NCBI GenBank assembly: GCA_038524795.1
Contig: JBCBIJ010000002.1
Span: 62,001 to 126,000, forward strand
DNA: 64,000 nt
Direction: 5' to 3'
From: CALBPI01 sp038524795
GTDB lineage: Bacteria; Pseudomonadota; Gammaproteobacteria; Steroidobacterales; Woeseiaceae
Part shown: positions 15,813 through 24,005 of the stretch, piece after piece
How positions within the stretch are numbered: position 1 is the first letter of the stretch
Layout of the letters: each line of letters opens with the position of its first letter
The notes under the pieces: model-generated
Told to the model about the DNA's origin: nothing
Seen by the model: the letters and a program-made list of their open reading frames with translations, nothing else
Database searches by the model: none
Program-made: the position numbers and the translations under genes

Positions 15813-16799
15813 ATGAGCAAACCCCAAGTCGAGCTGCTCGGCATCAGCAACGCAATCGTGGACGTCTTGTGCCACGTCGAGCCCGAATTTGTGAGCCAGT
15901 TCGGCAATCCGCCAGGCTCCATGACACTCATCGATCGCGATGACGCGGAGCGCATCTACGACATGATGGGACCGGCCACGGAGAGCGCGGGTGGTTCCGT
16001 GGCCAACAGTGTCGCCTGCTTTGCGAGCCTGGGTGGCGAGGCCGCCTACATCGGCCGGGTTGCGGAGGATCAGCTCGGGCGCATCTTCAACCATGACATG
16101 GCCAGTCTGGGCGTCGATGTGCGGCTGCCTGAGGAAACGCGTGCCGCACCCACGGCCCGCTGCCACGTGCTGATCACGCCCGATGGAGAGCGCACCATGC
16201 AGACCTATTTGGGCGCCTGCACCGAAATCGCCGCGACCGACGTGACGGTCGACACGGTGAGCGCACCAAAGCTGCTGCTGATGGAAGGTTACGTCTGGGA
16301 CACGCCCGAAGGGCCGGCCGCGATGCAGGCCGCCATCACGCACACGCAGGCGGCCGGTGGTCGCGTGGCGCTGTCGTTGTCAGATTCGTTTTGCGTCGAG
16401 CGCCACCACGGGGCGTTTCTTGCGCTGGCGCAAGGCGATGCCGATCTCGTGATCGGCAACGAAGCCGAGGTACGCGCCCTGTTCGGTGGCGACAACCTCG
16501 ATATCGTTCGAGAGCGCGCCGCCGCATCTGGCAAGCTCGTTGTCATGACGCGCCACGAGCACGGCAGCGAGGTCTTCCAGGGCGACGAACACATCGTGCA
16601 AGCCGCAGACACCGTTGAGCGCGTCGTCGACTCCACGGGCGCCGGCGACGCTTGGGTCGCAGGCTTCCTGTTTGGTGTGGCGCGGGGCTACGCGCTCAAG
16701 GACGCCACCGGCCTGGCGACTCAGTGCGCAACATTGGCACTCAGCCAGGTGGGCGCACGGCCTCAGCCGTCCGCGCTCGCCAAACTGGTCTCCGACTGA
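15813..16799 (+). CDS. PfkB-family kinase, probable adenosine kinase
   Basis: A 328-residue ribokinase-fold enzyme; the ATG at 15813 gives the family opening VELLGISNAIVDVLCHV. Typical signatures are GGSVANSVACFASLGGEAAYIGRVAEDQLG (PfkB motif 1) and VDSTGAGDAWVAGFLFGV with the catalytic Asp in GAGD. The segment TLxDSFCVxRHxxxF, here LSLSDSFCVERHHGAFL, and the closing GARPQ are those of proteobacterial adenosine kinases. It would phosphorylate adenosine to AMP with ATP. It follows phosphoribosyltransferase paralogue B and is convergent with the ALDH operon. Confidence 0.85.
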   Translation: MSKPQVELLGISNAIVDVLCHVEPEFVSQFGNPPGSMTLIDRDDAERIYDMMGPATESAGGSVANSVACFASLGGEAAYIGRVAEDQLGRIFNHDMASLGVDVRLPEETRAAPTARCHVLITPDGERTMQTYLGACTEIAATDVTVDTVSAPKLLLMEGYVWDTPEGPAAMQAAITHTQAAGGRVALSLSDSFCVERHHGAFLALAQGDADLVIGNEAEVRALFGGDNLDIVRERAAASGKLVVMTRHEHGSEVFQGDEHIVQAADTVERVVDSTGAGDAWVAGFLFGVARGYALKDATGLATQCATLALSQVGARPQPSALAKLVSD

Positions 16800-16806
16800 G
16801 CGGAGC

Positions 16807-17679
16807 CTAGTTCGCCACGGGGTGCCAGGTGGTCTTTATCTCCTGGAACGCTTCGATATGCCAGGGGCTCGCCGAGGCGTCGGAGGACCAGTCGACATCG
16901 TCAAAGCGGCGCACACGCTTGAAGTTTTCGGCTGCCGCCTTTTCGGCAGCGGTGGCGGCATCTGCGTTGACATCGCAAAGCGCCAGCGCATTGACGTCCA
17001 TGTGCCCCGCCATGTGCGAGAGCAACTCGTCGCGCTGCCCAGTGAGCAGATTAACGACGCCTCCGGGAACATCGGACGCGTGTAGCACTTCGGCAAAGCT
17101 CACCGCAGACAATGGGTGCGACTCGGAAGCCAGCGCAACAACGGTATTGCCGCCGACGATGGCGGGCACGATAACTGACACGAGGCCGAGCAGCCCGGGG
17201 CGCTCCGGCAAAATCGCAGCAACGACCCCCGTGGGTTCCGGCAGTGAAAAATTGAAGTGCGACGAGGCCACGGGGTTCACGCTGGACAGCACCTGCGTGT
17301 ACTTGTCGGACCAACCCGCGTAGTGAATCAGCCGGTCGACGCTGGCTTCCACCTGCGCCACGGCCGCGGCTTCGGCCACGCCCTCCGCATGCAGCTCTGA
17401 AGCGAACTGTGCGGAACGACCCTCAAGCATCTCCGCGATTCGGTAGATGATTTGACCACGCAGGTACGCGCTGGCCGCTGACCAGCCCGTGACGGCACCG
17501 CGCGCCGCCACCACAGCGTTGCGGAAGTCCTTGCGACTCGCGCGGCAAACATTCACCGCGCCCACACCGTCACCGCGTTCGAAACTCTCGTAGCGGCCAG
17601 ACTCCGTGCGCGGAAACTTACCTCCGATGTAGAGCTTGTAGGTTTTGGCGACGTCGAGCCGCGCGCGTTCGCCGCTCAT
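16807..17679 (-). CDS. ALDH-like protein without catalytic domain (ALDH16 C-half-like)
   Basis: A 290-residue protein homologous only to the coenzyme-binding and oligomerisation part of aldehyde dehydrogenases (YKLYIGGKFPRTESGRYESF, then GVVAAILPERPGLLGLVSVIVPAIVGGNTVVALASE). The PWN motif reads LPERP, the NAD(P) lysine (LKPAE) is lost, and the whole catalytic Cys segment is absent. Its ATG overlaps the stop of the full-length ALDH by four bases. Together the two proteins total 783 residues with the domain order of bacterial ALDH16, in which a catalytic ALDH is fused to a non-catalytic one. I infer a structural subunit of the neighbouring enzyme. It is complete, not a frameshifted remnant, having its own start, stop and coupling. 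Confidence 0.8.
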   Translation of the reverse strand: MSGERARLDVAKTYKLYIGGKFPRTESGRYESFERGDGVGAVNVCRASRKDFRNAVVAARGAVTGWSAASAYLRGQIIYRIAEMLEGRSAQFASELHAEGVAEAAAVAQVEASVDRLIHYAGWSDKYTQVLSSVNPVASSHFNFSLPEPTGVVAAILPERPGLLGLVSVIVPAIVGGNTVVALASESHPLSAVSFAEVLHASDVPGGVVNLLTGQRDELLSHMAGHMDVNALALCDVNADAATAAEKAAAENFKRVRRFDDVDWSSDASASPWHIEAFQEIKTTWHPVAN

Positions 17680-19157
17680 GCGCCTGCCCCCATGCCGAGA
17701 TCAAGATACCCGCCCAGGCCATGCAGGCCGCCTTCCCGACCCATACCGCTTTCCTTGTAGCCGCCAAAAGGCGACGTCGGATCAAACTTGTTAAATGTGT
17801 TGGCCCAGACGACGCCCGCGCGCAACGCGCCCGTCATCTTGAAAATACGCGAGCCCTTGTCCGTCCAGACACCGCCCGACAAGCCGTAGGGCGTGTTGTT
17901 CGCCTTCTCGCGCGCCTCATCGAAGGTGCGAAACGTCTGCACCGTAAGCACGGGACCGAAAATTTCCTCCTGCACCACGCGGTTCGACTGGGCGACACCG
18001 GTGATCAGCGTGGGGCGGCAGTAGTAGCCTGACTGCGGGGCGTCGCTGCCGCCCTGCCAGACATCGGCACCCTCGGCACGCCCGATGTCGATGTACTCGT
18101 TGATACGCGCAAGCTGCGCTTCCGAATTGATCGCACCGATGTCCGTGTTCTTGTCGAGAGGGTCGCCCACGATGAGCGTGTCGATACGCGCGCGCAGCCG
18201 CTCGAGCAGCGGCTCCGCTACGGCTTCCGAGACCAGCAGGCGCGAACCCGCACAGCACACGTGGCCCTGGTTGAAGAAGATACCGTTGACGATGCCCTCA
18301 ACCGCCTGGTCCAGCGCTGCGTCCTCGAGCACGATGTTGGCCGCCTTGCCGCCAAGCTCTAGCGTGTACGGTGTGCCCGTGCCCGCCAACGTGCGCATGA
18401 TGTCGCGCCCCACAGCCGTCGAGCCCGTGAAGGCAAATTTATCGAGATCCGGATGGCGCACGAGTGCAGCACCCGTGTCGCCGGCACCCGTGACGATGTT
18501 GACCACGCCCGGCGGCAAACCGACGTCGGCGATGAGCTCGGCCAGCTTGAGCGCCGTCAGCGGCGTCGTTTCGGCAGGCTTGAGGACAACTGTGTTGCCG
18601 GCGGCCAACGCAGGCGCGAGCTTCCATGCCGCCATGAGCAGCGGGAAATTCCAGGGGATCACCTGCCCCGCGACGCCCAGCGACTTTGGGCTCACGCCTG
18701 GGAACGCATAGTTCAGTTTGTCAGCCCAGCCCGCATAGTAGAAAAAGTGTGCAGACGCGAGCGGGATGTCGATATCGCGCGACTCACGAATGGGCTTGCC
18801 GCCATCCATCGACTCGACAACCGCGAACTCGCGGGCCCGTTCGGCAATCGCGCGGGCAATTCGGAACACGTACTTGCCACGCTCGGCGGGTTTCATCTTC
18901 GACCACACCGTGTCGTAGGCCTTGCGCGCGGCGGCAACGGCGCGGTCCACATCTTCACTGCCTGCCTGCGCAACGCTCGCGATCGGTGCCTGCGTGGCCG
19001 GGTTGATCGTCTCGAAGGTCTTGCCGCTGGCTGCGGGGGTGAACTCACCGTCGATGAACAGACCGTAGCTGTCGCGCAACGATACGTGATCTGTGCTTTC
19101 AGGCGCCGGGTCGTACTGCCAGCCAGGCTCGAAGGCCAGTGTGCTTTTGGTTGCCAT
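17676..19157 (-). CDS. Aldehyde dehydrogenase, catalytic (ALDH16 N-half-like)
   Basis: A 493-residue NAD(P)+-dependent aldehyde dehydrogenase with all key residues: Asn170 (PWNFP), Lys193 (LKPAET), Glu267 (ELGGK) and catalytic Cys301 (NQGHVCCAGSR). C-terminal FGGYKESGMGREGG is also typical. It sits 17 bases behind deoC, whose reaction releases acetaldehyde, so the most economical role is oxidising that acetaldehyde (directly to acetate, since no CoA-acylating domain is seen). The tail ends GLGGYLDLGMGAGA and overlaps the truncated ALDH-like gene by four bases. Confidence 0.9.
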   Translation of the reverse strand: MATKSTLAFEPGWQYDPAPESTDHVSLRDSYGLFIDGEFTPAASGKTFETINPATQAPIASVAQAGSEDVDRAVAAARKAYDTVWSKMKPAERGKYVFRIARAIAERAREFAVVESMDGGKPIRESRDIDIPLASAHFFYYAGWADKLNYAFPGVSPKSLGVAGQVIPWNFPLLMAAWKLAPALAAGNTVVLKPAETTPLTALKLAELIADVGLPPGVVNIVTGAGDTGAALVRHPDLDKFAFTGSTAVGRDIMRTLAGTGTPYTLELGGKAANIVLEDAALDQAVEGIVNGIFFNQGHVCCAGSRLLVSEAVAEPLLERLRARIDTLIVGDPLDKNTDIGAINSEAQLARINEYIDIGRAEGADVWQGGSDAPQSGYYCRPTLITGVAQSNRVVQEEIFGPVLTVQTFRTFDEAREKANNTPYGLSGGVWTDKGSRIFKMTGALRAGVVWANTFNKFDPTSPFGGYKESGMGREGGLHGLGGYLDLGMGAGA

Positions 19158-19174
19158 GGGGAGTCCGGTCTCCG

Positions 19175-20089
19175 TCAGTCTTTGGAGAAGTAGTCGGGCG
19201 ACTGGTAGCGGCCCGTCGCCTGCTTCTCAAGTTGCATGAGGACGTCGTTGGCCAGCGAGCTGGCGCCGAAGCGGAACCAGCGCGGTGTCATCCACTCTGC
19301 GCCAAGCGTTTCGTTGAGCATGACGAGATAGTGCAGCGCCGTCTTTGAATCCGAGATCCCGCCGGCGGGCTTCATGCCCACCTGCACACCCGTTTCCAGG
19401 TAGTGGTCACGGATGGCGTGCAGCATCGTCAGCGTCACCGGCATCGTGGCTGCGGGCTTGATCTTACCCGTCGACGTCTTGATGAAATCAGCGCCAGCCG
19501 CCATTGCCAGCATGCTTGCCTGGCGCACGCGGTCGAGCGAGCCGAGCTCACCGGTTTCGAGGATCACCTTGAGGTGCGCATCGCCGCAGGCCGCTTTGAC
19601 CGCGACGATTTCGTCGAACACGGTGTCGTAGTCGCCCGCCAGGAACGCGCCGCGCGCGATGACCATGTCGATTTCTGCGGCGCCGGCATCAACCGCCATG
19701 CGCGTGTCATCAAGCTTGACCGACAGTGGCGCCTGGCCGCTTGGGAATGCCGTCGCCACGGAAGCCACCTCGATGCCACTGTCCCCCAGCGCGTCGCGCG
19801 CGACGGACACCATGGTCGGATAGACGCAAACGGCGGCCACGGTGGGCAGATCGGGCATGCGCTCGTGCAGGTGCTGCGCCTTAGCGCAGAGCTGGCGCAC
19901 TTTGCCCGGCGTGTCGGCGCCCTCAAGTGTCGTGAGGTCAATCATCGACAGCGTGAGCTTGAGCCCCGCCACTTTGCTAGCCGTTTTGATCGAGCGGCTG
20001 CGAAATCGAGCCACGCGCTCCTCGACACCGACGGTGTCGACGGGCGTCACCCGCGCGAGATCAGGCAGCCGGGGCTCAGTTGCGCTCAC
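19175..20089 (-). CDS. deoC: Deoxyribose-phosphate aldolase
   Basis: A 304-residue class I aldolase splitting 2-deoxyribose-5-phosphate to glyceraldehyde-3-phosphate and acetaldehyde. The Schiff-base lysine is in GADFIKTSTGK; the proton-relay lysine is in GVQVGMKPAGGI, and HLKVILETGEL is a further active-site strand. A GTG start at 20089 overlapping the end of deoD by 14 bases is chosen; an ATG six codons upstream lies further inside deoD. It is longer than E. coli DeoC (259), with an N-terminal extension (about residues 1-45) as in the eukaryotic-type and some proteobacterial enzymes. Confidence 0.95.
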   Translation of the reverse strand: MSATEPRLPDLARVTPVDTVGVEERVARFRSRSIKTASKVAGLKLTLSMIDLTTLEGADTPGKVRQLCAKAQHLHERMPDLPTVAAVCVYPTMVSVARDALGDSGIEVASVATAFPSGQAPLSVKLDDTRMAVDAGAAEIDMVIARGAFLAGDYDTVFDEIVAVKAACGDAHLKVILETGELGSLDRVRQASMLAMAAGADFIKTSTGKIKPAATMPVTLTMLHAIRDHYLETGVQVGMKPAGGISDSKTALHYLVMLNETLGAEWMTPRWFRFGASSLANDVLMQLEKQATGRYQSPDYFSKD

Positions 20090-20789
20090 GAACGGTCTCC
20101 AGAGCAACCTGGATCATGTCATCGAAGGTCGTGGCGCGTTCATCGGAGCTCAGCGCCTCACCGCTGCGAATGTCATCGCTGACCGTACAGATTGCCAGCG
20201 CCTCGATACCGTGCTCGGCGCAAATCGGGTAGATGCCTGCGGCTTCCATTTCGACGCCAAGCACGTCGTACTTGGCCATCGTGTCGAACATGTCCGGATC
20301 GGGCGTGTAAAACAGGTCGGCCGAGAACAGGTTACCCACGTGGTAGCGCACACCGCGCGCCTGCGCCACGTCCGCTGCCGTGCGCAGCAACCGGTAGTCC
20401 GCGATCGCGGCGTAGTCGTAGCCACCGAAGCGCATGCGATTGACGGCCGAGTCCGTTGACGCGCCGGCGCCAATGATGACGTCGCGTAGCCGAACGCGCG
20501 GATTGACCGTGCCGCACGATCCCACCCTGATGATTCGGCCAACGCCATACTCCGTGACGAGTTCATGCACGTAGATCGATACCGACGGGATACCCATGCC
20601 GTGCGCCATGATCGACACGGGCACACCCTCATACGTACCGGTGAAGCCGAACATGTTGCGTACGTCGGTCACCTTTCGGGGAGCGTCGAGGTAGGTCTCG
20701 GCAATGTACTGTGCGCGCAGCGGGTCGCCGGGCATAAGAACACTGGGTGCAAAGTCGCCGGGCGCGGCGTTCATGTGTTTGGTCGCCAT
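20076..20789 (-). CDS. deoD: Purine-nucleoside phosphorylase
   Basis: A 237-residue hexameric-type phosphorylase; the start at 20789 gives MATKHMNAAPGDFAPSVLMP, nearly the E. coli DeoD N-terminus. GDPLRAQYIAE, HGMGIPSVSIYVHEL, RVGSCGTV (phosphate), GNLFSADLFYTP and VLGVEMEAAGIY (ribose-binding Met-Glu) and CTVSDDI (catalytic Asp) are all present. It cleaves purine (deoxy)nucleosides to base and (deoxy)ribose-1-phosphate. It is the first gene of the operon deoD-deoC-ALDH-ALDH-like. A TATCAT (20838-20833) may be its -10 element; it overlaps a TATGAT on the other strand for the divergent cupin. Confidence 0.95.
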   Translation of the reverse strand: MATKHMNAAPGDFAPSVLMPGDPLRAQYIAETYLDAPRKVTDVRNMFGFTGTYEGVPVSIMAHGMGIPSVSIYVHELVTEYGVGRIIRVGSCGTVNPRVRLRDVIIGAGASTDSAVNRMRFGGYDYAAIADYRLLRTAADVAQARGVRYHVGNLFSADLFYTPDPDMFDTMAKYDVLGVEMEAAGIYPICAEHGIEALAICTVSDDIRSGEALSSDERATTFDDMIQVALETVRERN

Positions 20790-20886
20790 GGATCGTGTCG
20801 TTGCCGTTTCGGGCCTTTCGGAATGGAGCGCTATGATACACCGCCACCCCTTGCGGCGTGGCCCGCAAGCCCCACCGGAGCGACTC

Positions 20887-21240
20887 ATGCACACGCGATC
20901 CGACGACCTCGAGACCGTCTACACGGACGAGCGCTGTTTCATCACCGAGCTCGTCAACGATCCGGACCACCCTGCGGCATCCGTGGCGTTGTGCCGCGTC
21001 GCGCCCGGCATGCTCACACAACGTCACAGCCTGTCGGTCCGGGAGTGGTATCTGGTCCAGTCCGGGCAAGGCGAGATGCACATCGGTGACACTGCACCCT
21101 TCATGATCGGGCCCGGAGACGTTGTCGCCATCCCTGCGGGCGCCGCGCAGCAGGTCCGCAACGCGGGCGACGACGACCTCGTGTTCCAGTGCCTCTGCCT
21201 ACCCCGCTTCACGCCAGACTGCTACGAGAATCTCGAGTAA
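20887..21240 (+). CDS. Small cupin-domain protein
   Basis: A 117-residue single-domain cupin. The ATG at 20887 has GGAG upstream. Motif 1 is partly kept (TQRHSLSVREWYLVQSGQGEMHIG, with His and Glu as likely metal ligands) and motif 2 is PGDVVAIPAGAAQQVRNAG, in which the usual histidine is replaced by glutamine. Such small cupins bind small ligands or act as isomerases or dioxygenases; I cannot assign a substrate. It lies divergent from deoD and 38 bases before the MTA/SAH-deaminase-like gene. Confidence 0.75.
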   Translation: MHTRSDDLETVYTDERCFITELVNDPDHPAASVALCRVAPGMLTQRHSLSVREWYLVQSGQGEMHIGDTAPFMIGPGDVVAIPAGAAQQVRNAGDDDLVFQCLCLPRFTPDCYENLE

Positions 21241-21278
21241 CGCGGCACTGGGCCCCGGCGCTGGGCTAACATCACCGC

Positions 21279-22733
21279 ATGAGCAGTTTAAGCGTCGCCG
21301 CGCGCAGTCTTGCGGCCCTGTGTCTCGGTCTGAGCCTTTGCGCCTGTGGCGCTGAGGCACCGGCCGCCGAGGACCGCACCGAGATCGCCCTGATTGTCTA
21401 CGGCGATATCGTCATGACCATGGACGTGGACGGCACGGAAATCGCTAACGGTGCCGTCGCCATCGATGACGGCGCCATTGTCGCTGTAGGCACTGCGCGC
21501 GAGATCGATGCGGCGTTCACGGCGGCCGACACCCTCTCAGGCGAGGGCCGCGTCGTCATGCCAGGCCTCGTGAACGGGCACACGCATGCTGCCATGAGCC
21601 TGTTGCGCGGCATCGCCGATGATCTCGAGCTTATTGAGTGGCTCGAGCGCTTCATCTTCCCGGCCGAAGTGGCTGTTGTCGACGAGGAGTTTGTGCGCAT
21701 CGGTACGCGTCTGGCCTGCTGGGAGATGATCCGCGGCGGTACGACAAGCTTCGTCGATATGTATTACTTCCCCGATGCCATGGCCGAGGAGACCCTGGCC
21801 TGCGGCCTGCGCGGTGTCATCGTGCCCTCGGTCATCGAGCAAAAAAGCCCGGACGCCGAGACCGGCGCCGAGTCGCTGGCCCAGGCCGTCGACTTCGTGC
21901 GTCGCTGGCGTGACCGCGACGGCCGCATCATCCCGGCCATCGGCGCGCATTCCGTGTACACCCTGTCGCGGCCGCGCCTCGAGGAAGTCCAGGCCGCTGC
22001 GGCCGCCGAAGGCGCGCCGGTCTCGATCCACGTCTCGGAGTCGACGTTCGAGATCCAGGTCACAGCCGCCAATCACGGGATGACGCCCGTGGAGCTGCTC
22101 GACGATATGGGCTTTCTCGACCTGCCGTTGATCGCCGCGCACATGGTCTACCCATCGGCGTCCGATATGGCACTGCTCGCCGAGCACGGGGTCGGTGTCG
22201 TACACAACCCGACTTCCAACATGAAACTTGCCTCGGGCGTTTCGCCGGTTGCGGCGATGCTTGAGGCTGGTGTGCGCGTGGGCATCGGCACCGATGGCGC
22301 CGCAAGCAACAACGATCTTGATATGTGGGAGGACGTGCGACTTGCTGCCCTGCTGTCGAAAGTCTCTACGGGCGACCCGACCGCCCTGCCCGCGCGCCAA
22401 GTCCTCGATATGGCCACACGCAGTGGTGCGCGGGCCATTGGCCTCGGCGATCTCGTGGGGCAGCTTGTGCCCGGCAAGCGTGCCGACGTGATTCAGGTCG
22501 ACCTGACTGCGCTCGATGCGGCGCCGCGCTTCGATGCTGCCTCACACCTCGTCTACGTCACTGATGCCGATGATGTGGTGACCACGATTGTCGATGGCCA
22601 GGTGCTCATGCGAGAGCGGGAGATCCTGGGAATGGATGCCGAGGCGCTGCGCCGCGACGTCGCGCAATGGCGTGAACGCATCATTGCCGCGACGGGCGGG
22701 CCCGCTCAGACGGAGAGGAACGAGTCGCCGTAG
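21279..22733 (+). CDS. MTA/SAH deaminase-like amidohydrolase with lipoprotein signal
   Basis: A 484-residue amidohydrolase of the 5-methylthioadenosine/S-adenosylhomocysteine deaminase (MtaD/SsnA-like) group. Metal and catalytic residues are in VNGHTHAAMSLLRG (HxH), PVSIHVSES, LIAAHMVYPS and GIGTDGAASNNDLDMWEDVR. Unusually it begins with a lipoprotein signal peptide ending LCAC (Cys23) before the usual IVYGDIVMTMD start, so the enzyme should be membrane-anchored and extracytoplasmic, whereas most relatives are cytosolic. Deamination of MTA, SAH or adenosine outside the membrane would fit the surrounding nucleoside-uptake genes. Its 3' end overlaps convergent deoB by 28 bases. A TAACAT (21267-21272) lies only six bases before the ATG. 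Confidence 0.82.
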   Translation: MSSLSVAARSLAALCLGLSLCACGAEAPAAEDRTEIALIVYGDIVMTMDVDGTEIANGAVAIDDGAIVAVGTAREIDAAFTAADTLSGEGRVVMPGLVNGHTHAAMSLLRGIADDLELIEWLERFIFPAEVAVVDEEFVRIGTRLACWEMIRGGTTSFVDMYYFPDAMAEETLACGLRGVIVPSVIEQKSPDAETGAESLAQAVDFVRRWRDRDGRIIPAIGAHSVYTLSRPRLEEVQAAAAAEGAPVSIHVSESTFEIQVTAANHGMTPVELLDDMGFLDLPLIAAHMVYPSASDMALLAEHGVGVVHNPTSNMKLASGVSPVAAMLEAGVRVGIGTDGAASNNDLDMWEDVRLAALLSKVSTGDPTALPARQVLDMATRSGARAIGLGDLVGQLVPGKRADVIQVDLTALDAAPRFDAASHLVYVTDADDVVTTIVDGQVLMREREILGMDAEALRRDVAQWRERIIAATGGPAQTERNESP

Positions 22734-23923
22734 TCGAGCGCGGGCAGCTCGAAGTACTCGGCCAGCGTCTGGCCGATATCTGCGAATGTCCCGCGGCGAC
22801 CGATGCCGCCCTGCCCCACGGCCTTGCCGTAGGCCAGGACGGGAATGTACTCACGCGTGTGGTCCGTGCCAGGCCAAGTGGGGTCGCAACCGTGATCGGC
22901 GCAAAGGATGAGCAAGTCGTCATCCGCCATGGCCGACATCACTTCGGGCAGTCGCGCGTCAAAGTCTTCGAGCGCCTGCGCGTAACCGGCAACATCGCGT
23001 CGGTGGCCGTAGAGCATGTCGAAATCCACGAGGTTTGTGAACACGATGGACCGGTCGGGCGCTTCTGCCATGGCGCCCAGCGTGGCGTCGACAAGTGCGG
23101 CGTTACCCGTCGCCTTCACGCGCTTGGTGATGCCCTGGTGGGCGAAGATATCGGAGATCTTGCCCACGCTAACCACGTCGCCACCTGACGCCACGAGCCG
23201 ATCGAGCACCGTCGGAGCGTGGGGCGGCGTCGTGAGATCGCGCCGGTTGCCGGTGCGCACAAAGGTCTCTGGGCTGTCGCCCGTGAAGGGTCGCGCGATA
23301 ACGCGGCCAATTTTGTAGTCGTCAACAAGTTCGCGCGCGATGTCGCAGAGCGCATAGAGGCGCTCAAGGCCGAACGATGCCTCGTGAGCCGCAATCTGGA
23401 ACACGCTGTCGGCTGAGGTGTAGACGATCGGCTTGCCTGTGCGACGGTGTTCCTCGCCAAGATCTCGAATGATGTCGGTGCCCGACGCGTGACAGTTGCC
23501 GAGAACCCCGGGCAAATCGGCGCGCTCGATTAGGGCTTCGAGCAACTCCGGCGGGAAAGTGTCGGTCTTTTTGTCGAAATAGCCCCAGTCGAACAGCACG
23601 GGAACCCCTGCGATCTCCCAGTGGCCCGAGGGGGTGTCTTTGCCGCTCGAGCGCTCGGCGGCACAGCCCCAGGCGCCCACAATGTCGCCGGCAACGGGAC
23701 CATCCGGCCACGCGCCGCTCGCAAGCTCGGCCGCGTGCATGAGCCCCAAACGGCTCAGGTTCGGCAGCGTCAGGGGCTGCGGGCGTTCTCCAGCCTCAAA
23801 CGCGCGCCGGCAGTGGCGCGCAATACTGGTCAGCGTGTTGGCCCCGGTGTCGCCGTAGCGGTCGGCGTCGTCCGTGGCGCCCAGGCCAAAGGAATCGAGA
23901 ACGAGGATGATGGCCTTGCCCAT
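22706..23923 (-). CDS. deoB: Phosphopentomutase
   Basis: A 405-residue alkaline-phosphatase-fold enzyme interconverting (deoxy)ribose-1- and 5-phosphates. The start at 23923 yields MGKAIILVLDSFGLGATDDA, where the Asp coordinates manganese; SSGKDTPSGHWEIAG carries the phosphorylated threonine; VDFDMLYGHRRDVAGYAQALE, ADHGCDPTWPGTDHTREYIPVL complete the metal site. Length equals E. coli DeoB (407). It links DeoA/DeoD products to DeoC. It is transcribed alone, divergently from the saccharopine-dehydrogenase-like gene. Confidence 0.96.
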   Translation of the reverse strand: MGKAIILVLDSFGLGATDDADRYGDTGANTLTSIARHCRRAFEAGERPQPLTLPNLSRLGLMHAAELASGAWPDGPVAGDIVGAWGCAAERSSGKDTPSGHWEIAGVPVLFDWGYFDKKTDTFPPELLEALIERADLPGVLGNCHASGTDIIRDLGEEHRRTGKPIVYTSADSVFQIAAHEASFGLERLYALCDIARELVDDYKIGRVIARPFTGDSPETFVRTGNRRDLTTPPHAPTVLDRLVASGGDVVSVGKISDIFAHQGITKRVKATGNAALVDATLGAMAEAPDRSIVFTNLVDFDMLYGHRRDVAGYAQALEDFDARLPEVMSAMADDDLLILCADHGCDPTWPGTDHTREYIPVLAYGKAVGQGGIGRRGTFADIGQTLAEYFELPALDYGDSFLSV

Positions 23924-23936
23924 ATGCACTCCGAAG

Positions 23937-23964
23937 ATGTCAGCGTCGGCGGCTTCTTTATAAT
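23937..23964 (+). promoter_or_regulatory. Promoter of the saccharopine-dehydrogenase-like gene
   Basis: ATGTCA (23937-23942), 16 bases and a perfect TATAAT (23959-23964) lie 41 bases before the start at 24006, inside the divergent region with deoB. Confidence 0.55.
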
Positions 23965-24005
23965 GGTGGTTTTGATTGCGGCACAACGCAACGTTTACAA
24001 GACTT

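Noticed and set aside
16807..17679. The short ALDH-like gene as a pseudogene or frameshift product of an ALDH
   Set aside because: It has its own start coupled to the gene before, an intact reading frame, and normal composition; its end matches the boundary of the ALDH16 C-half, and a second truncated remnant is not seen.
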